Shown here: piece by piece, positions 58,657 through 64,000 of the stretch | How the letters are laid out: each line of letters starts with the position of its first letter | Position numbering within the stretch: the stretch's first letter is position 1 | From: Hofstenia miamia | Taxonomy: Eukaryota > Xenacoelomorpha > Acoela | Length of the DNA stretch: 64,000 bases | Direction of reading: 5' to 3' | NCBI GenBank assembly: GCA_004352715.1 | Contig: SCFE01000091.1 | Coordinates: 746,478 to 810,477, forward strand | The notes under the pieces: generated by a model | Told to the model about the DNA's origin: nothing | Seen by the model: only the letters and a program-made list of their open reading frames with translations | Database searches by the model: none | Program-made: the position numbers and the translations under genes

Positions 58657-58763
58657 CACCACTTGTGTCATTGAGACATTTCCATTAAAATACATCAAAT
58701 AGAAAAACAAACATCTGATAAGCATACAAAAATACGTGATGAATAACGGCAATATATGAGCGC

Positions 58764-61700
58764 CTAATTTTTGAGCTCAGGAAAATTAGTATCATCATAA
58801 TTTGGAGCATCTTCCCGACGATGTCCGCCTCGACGTCCACGTGGCCCGTCAAAACCACGGCCACGATATGAACCGCGACCAGTTCGTTGACCACCACGAC
58901 CACCACGTGAATCTCCATCATAGCGTCGATCAGATCGTTCACCACCACCACCGCCACCACGCCCTCGCTCAGTACCAAATACAATATCGAGCTTATTCTT
59001 GATACGTCCCGAGCCTTTTACATAAGTTTCAATATCCTAAAAAATATGTACTGTAGTGATGACGATAAGTAACCTTTTCAATTTCATTTAATATGATAAC
59101 TGAATGAATTGTTAATTGAAATCATGTACAATATTGTATGATATTCAATGAGATGCAGGCAGGCATTTTTTGCAAACACGACCTAAAATTTGTACTTAAC
59201 AACTTATTTAAAATGATGCAATGAGCAAACATATCGTTAAATTGACCTTGAATAAATATTCTCTTGTGAAATGTGCAAATTAATTTTTTTTCGAATTTCA
59301 AAACTACTAATGAATTTCAATATTAAATATATTTAGAGTGTAGGTTACCACATTATTGTTGAAATCTTCGGTATCTCTTATTAAGGGTTTAGAATTTTTC
59401 CAATCAGCAGTATCAACACCTTCATTAGCATTTCGAATTCGATGGGCATTCACAGATTTTTTGTCGGACTTCTGTGCCATATATTCCTCAAACGTTAGTT
59501 GCAACTCATATGGATTGTTCTCATCGTGTGAAGGGCGCTCAGTTTCCCTAAATGACAAAGATAAAGAAATTTAACCTAAAATTGAACAATCTACAAAACT
59601 AAATAAATACTAACAACGGCATGCCTTCAGCTAAACGTTGTTCTTCATCTTTCTCAACTTCAGCGACCCAATCAACAACACGATTACTGTTTAAATCATC
59701 ATTCTCACTAAAAAGGATGACTTTAATTTGGACATTAAAGAAATCACAAGTTCTCCTCAATAATATTCAAATTTAAAACATACAATATTGTAAGATGTAA
59801 ATCAATGATTGGGAATGATGCAAATACCCATTCTCGATTGTAACTGAATCTTATATATAACTAATGAATTTTAGAGAAAATTTAGACTTGGTTGATTACT
59901 GACCATAAAAGACGTTGATATTTACAGCAATAATAGTGGCTTTACTTCAACACGAAAAGCAAATTGATAAATTATTGACTTCTATACCTTCAAATGTTTC
60001 GCATGAATTAGATATTCATACTGAATAAGGAAATTAAAATCCAGCAATCCGAAAATATACATAAAGTCAAACAAATACTTTTCTATTGCATCTAAAACTG
60101 GATGCGACCAATTTGACCACATATAATTAACCTAACCTTTTATAATAGGTCGTAATTAAAATAAATGCCTTAGAATTTTCTAGAATATTATTGATTTCCC
60201 ATGACAATCTATTGTCCACAAAACACTGAATTATTCAATTCTTTATTTATGTAAGCAAATGGTTGTGAGGAAATTGAAAAGTAGAAAACAATTCTGAACA
60301 AATAAATGAAGTGATTTTCAAACCAAGAAATGATTGAACAGATAGTAAATCTAGAGATGAGAATTGAAAACATTCAAAATCTTACTTGAAAACATTCAGA
60401 ATTTTGCTACAATCCCCGAACAGTAAGTGAAAATATTTTTAAAGCATTTGTAAATGTAGTAAAAATTAATGAACGAATAAATCACGTTTTAATAAATCTA
60501 AAATTTTTGAAATGCTTAATATTGTCAATTGATGAGAGGAAAAATGGTAAAGTTTGGACAGAAAGACGAACAGGTACAATTGAGATTTGATTCTAAATGT
60601 TCAAAGAATCTTACATAAACTCGTACGTATTAGACGTATATAGGACACGCCCTAAATTTAACTACATTATTGCTATGATGAGAAGAGAGCGATTGTTTCT
60701 GAATTTCTGAAGAACAAATAATATTTTTAATTAAACAATTGCACAGAAAACAAGTACAATGGCAGCAGTTAGTTGTTCATTGATAAATTCTTGATTTCAA
60801 AATTTACTAATTTATATCAAAAAAACTTCTCTGACTGATTGTTTGCACTAAAGCAGTAATCATACGAAGTGTGAACTGAATAAATTACAGCTTTTAAGGG
60901 AAAGAAATGTACTCAAATGTTACTCAACACGGCCATCTATAACTATACAATGGGGATATTGCATCACTTAAGAAAATAACCAGATAATCACATTTATTCT
61001 ACTATGCGCATTGATTAGTCAATAGATTTTGGCAAGGTTCATTGTTATTATTTAGAATTTTGAACAATTGAAAACGAAACTACACAAATCACATTCTGCA
61101 TTTATTTGCTATGAAATGGTTGAATAAATTTTGTTTTATACTAAAGCGTATGCTAATTTTCTCAAAATAATTTGCATCATAATAATAAAAACTCACCGAT
61201 CCTGTTTATCTGCAGCGCTAAATATGCCTGGTTAAGAATCATTAGAGCGAATAATTTACAGCTAGATACATTTTTACAAACATAACATCAAAGTTTAAAA
61301 TTTTAAGTAGCCTAAAGAAATTAAGCACCACAGTGCCAAACATTTATTAACTATGAGTCATAGAATAACGTTTTCAGATGACATTTAGTTAAAAATTGTG
61401 TAACAAGAGTACCCACTATCAAAATCTCTAAAGAAAAAATCAGTGGATCTACATGTACTTAAACTTTAGCCAATCGAAATCAAATTCTGAAAAAAAAGAT
61501 GTTTTGTATTACACTGATGCATGAAAGTTTGTGCAGATAAAAAAGAGAAATTCAATATAGCAAATTATAGTTAATCTGATATAAGGAAAACAAAGCAGAA
61601 GTATTTATAATCTAAAACAAAATATCTATTATTCTCAATTAGAGTTATTATTTAGAGGATTGGTTACTGAACAGCACGTTTGCGATATAGATGATTCAAC

Positions 61701-63208
61701 AAAACTTACTTCAAAACTCATAATTTCCCTCAAATTTAGTAGATTCCATTATTTTTCACTTTTAATTTTAAGTTTTTCACGGAATAAATCAATCTTTCTT
61801 TAATGTGATTTAAGTTTGGATACAATTCTGTTCGCATATTCCTTGAAAATTTCTTAAATTTACTCACGCTCTAAAATCTACTAAGTTGTTCAAAAATTCG
61901 GCAATCCTTTGTAAATTAATTTAAATAGAAGACAGAAATATGATAGCATAAGCGTCAAGCACTGCTCACACAAATTGAGAGCATGAAATGTTTCTGATTA
62001 TTTTTTATTGTCCGCAATGCTTTCTGCGTGATTGAAATTAGTTCAGATCATGTTTTACAATTACTACTACGGGTAAAATAAGGTTAGTTATACAAAGCGG
62101 GAGTATAATTTTATAAAAGAAGAGGAACAGGCCTTGAACCTCAAACATTTCAGTGCACAACTAAAACTTCATGAAACTTTGATTGGAAAATTTAATAATA
62201 AGCGTGTTGTTTAATGAACATTTATTCAATTTTTCTGAACAGTAATATAATCTATACTAATAAAATGCGGTGGAAATAATTTAACAACACTATACATACC
62301 GGGTCAGTAATATTTTGCATTTTGCGCACTTCCCTACAACATTTGACTGCTAAAAATCAAGAGATTCGATATTTTTAAAAAATCTAAATATATTCCTGGC
62401 CGAACTTATCACAACCTACATGTCCAATGACAAAATGTAAGAGGACTGTTCTAAATGTTTTGTTCCCTACTGTAGATATAAGTAAAACTTCAAAATTAAG
62501 CATCTCTAAAAAGCACCAAAACAATGTTCTTCTTTATGAAACCTATGTATAAGAAATTCTAGAACCACGAATACTTGACGAGATAAAACATCGAATAATT
62601 AGGATTATAATGTGATAGAAAGAGCAGTTAAAAAATCAGGTCACATCGCTAATTATCTCTGATGGTTAGACGGGCGATTCTACCAAATTGTGACAGATCA
62701 AGCATGACCAATCGTATAGTCTAACCGTAGCCTTAGTTTGTAGGATTGAGTTATGTATGTGCCATAGTTCTCCGCGTGCGACATGCAGCGCTTTTTAATG
62801 CTTCGGCTTTGCGGTGGTTATATTTGTATGTACATCAATATTATTACACCTTTCATCAAACAATGCCATAAATTTTAATTTTCGCTCTATTCTGTAGTCA
62901 TTAATTGAGGTACCTGAAATAACATCTAGGCATACATCTTAGATGAAAGCATTTAATATATTATACTTAATATAGAACGCTTGCGGGGCGGTTTTAATTA
63001 ATCGACTCTAGGATTTGGTGCGGACCAAAATAAGCGCACCGCACAAGTCACTAGGTATATGCATATATGAACACATGAAAGCAGTAACCAAGGAAGATAA
63101 TGAAATAAATAGCTGTGTAAAAATAACCATGGGAAAATTAAAATGAAAACTTACGGTTTTGATCCCCAATCTGCGTTTTCAGCATTAGAATTATCCCAAG
63201 TGTCCTCA
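58764..63208 (-). CDS. SERBP1: SERBP1/HABP4-family RNA-binding protein, 3' five exons
   Basis: SERBP1/HABP4 (Drosophila vig) proteins bind mRNA and sit in the mRNA channel of idle ribosomes. Visible exons, in phase on the minus strand: 63155-63208, 61197-61217 (a 21-bp microexon), 59615-59707, 59349-59547 and 58764-59036 (stop 58764-58766), giving 212 aa. All introns are GT-AG. The order is an acidic Asn/Asp/Trp-rich start (DTWDNSNAENADWGSKP), NRVVDWVAEVEKDEEQRLAEG, the family core PYELQLTFEEYMAQKS and NANEGVDTADWK, GRIKNKLDIVFG, then an RGG-rich tail (RGRGGGGGGERSD, RGGRGG) and an acidic end NYDDTNFPELKN. The N-terminal exons and start codon lie beyond the window or were not recognised. The RGG tail suggests arginine methylation. 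Family sure; exact orthologue less so. Confidence 0.88.
59708..63154 (-). other. Two long introns of the SERBP1-like gene
   Basis: Introns 59708-61196 and 61218-63154 flank the 21-bp microexon. AT-rich, no transposon fragment recognised, in contrast to the eIF2A introns. Confidence 0.5.
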
Positions 63209-64000
63209 CTAAAAAACTCTTTAGTCCACGTTTCAGTTTGTATTGTACGTGTAGTTTGTTTGAAAAGGATGCATCAATATCAATACGACATTATATTAAG
63301 AGGTTTCGTCTTGGTTACAGTTTAAGTAAAATCTATTTGTGACATGGGACATACATGTCTCCAATTATTTCAAAACATATGTAGTGTGTAAACACCCGAA
63401 TACGATAATGAGGAAATTATCTACCAGTGAACGACTAAAACGGGTGATACGCTCAGTGAATCCCGTATTTATTCGAAATATAAATTGAATTGAAATTCCT
63501 AATTTAATGAAAGGTGTCGTAGCACCTAAAATCATGATCAACATTATTAATATATGGTATTTAAATGCGCGTTACCATTTAAAAACTTTCGAAGAAGAGC
63601 ATCTATGGTATACTATGTTACTTCAGCAGTTAAAAATAATTAAGAACTTTTGCAATCTGAACTTAGAGTTCAAGTGAAAGTTTTTATTTTTCAAATTCTA
63701 TCCTACATTTATCAAGTAATCAGATTTAAGTTATTCCCTTCGTTTTTATGTGCAGTCACGGTATTGAAAGTACAATAATAAACAACAAAAAGGTCTGGGA
63801 TATTTTGAAAACGTGTACCCCTGTGAAGAAATTATTAATGATATACAGGAAGGAGCCCCGTCAATTGGAAATGTCTTTAATGCTCTTTTATTTGCAAGAC
63901 GAAGCAAGAACAACAAATTTTCAAATACGAGAATTTATGACGTACTAATATAAATTGAAAGAATTGTTTGAACTGGACGCGAAAATGACAGCTTTTGAGT
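63209..64000. other. Right end, unassigned
   Basis: Presumably further intron of the minus-strand gene. Plus-strand open stretches occur at 63748-63948 and, in another frame, from about 63,780 to 63,950; both are readable for ~55 codons, so this may be a small TE fragment, but I recognise no family. Confidence 0.3.

Noticed and set aside
58685-59002. His/Val-rich ORFs in other frames at 58.7-59.0 kb
   Set aside because: Shadows of the RGG-coding exon of the SERBP1-like gene.
1-64000. tRNA, rRNA or CRISPR arrays
   Set aside because: None seen; the sequence is animal nuclear DNA and no cloverleaf or spaced-repeat pattern was noticed by eye.

Overview
The window is animal nuclear DNA: AT-rich, full of transposable-element remains, with two recognisable host genes whose exons have GT/AG boundaries in consistent reading phase. 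Introns range from 40 bp to over 7 kb, and several N gaps sit in (AT)n tracts. The host proteins and repeat classes (Tc1, piggyBac, hAT, Penelope, CR1/Jockey-like and R2-like elements) fit a protostome metazoan. I cannot name the species.

Layout. 1-4.5 kb: a CpG-rich island unlike the rest of the window, with two long ORFs (about 577 and 457 codons) interrupted only by TGA codons. It carries a 733-bp internal tandem duplication and is followed by a polypurine tract and a possible LTR. It looks like the 3' end of an LTR element, or an endogenous viral element, carrying nucleoprotein-like and unknown genes. 4.5-13.4 kb: gene-free sequence with a 1.9-kb inverted-repeat element and two decayed LINE fragments. 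13.4-42.9 kb: a complete 17-exon eIF2A gene (+), about 579 aa, whose introns hold hAT, Tc1, piggyBac-type, P-like and LINE insertions. 43-57.7 kb: a graveyard of nested retroelements: three Penelope-like fragments, an R2-like element split by piggyBac, and several LINE pieces. 58.6-63.2 kb: the 3' five exons of a SERBP1/HABP4-family gene (-), convergent with eIF2A.

The two host genes both act on ribosomes, but nothing in the sequence shows they are co-regulated. The best candidates for something undescribed are (a) the TGA-interrupted two-ORF element at the left end, where the two duplicate copies show directly that internal stops arose as CGA to TGA changes at CpG sites, and (b) the chimeric piggyBac block that splits an R2-like reverse transcriptase at one TTAA. 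Several features are probable assembly artefacts around gaps (21.0, 26.6, 29.3 and 46.9 kb) and are marked as such.
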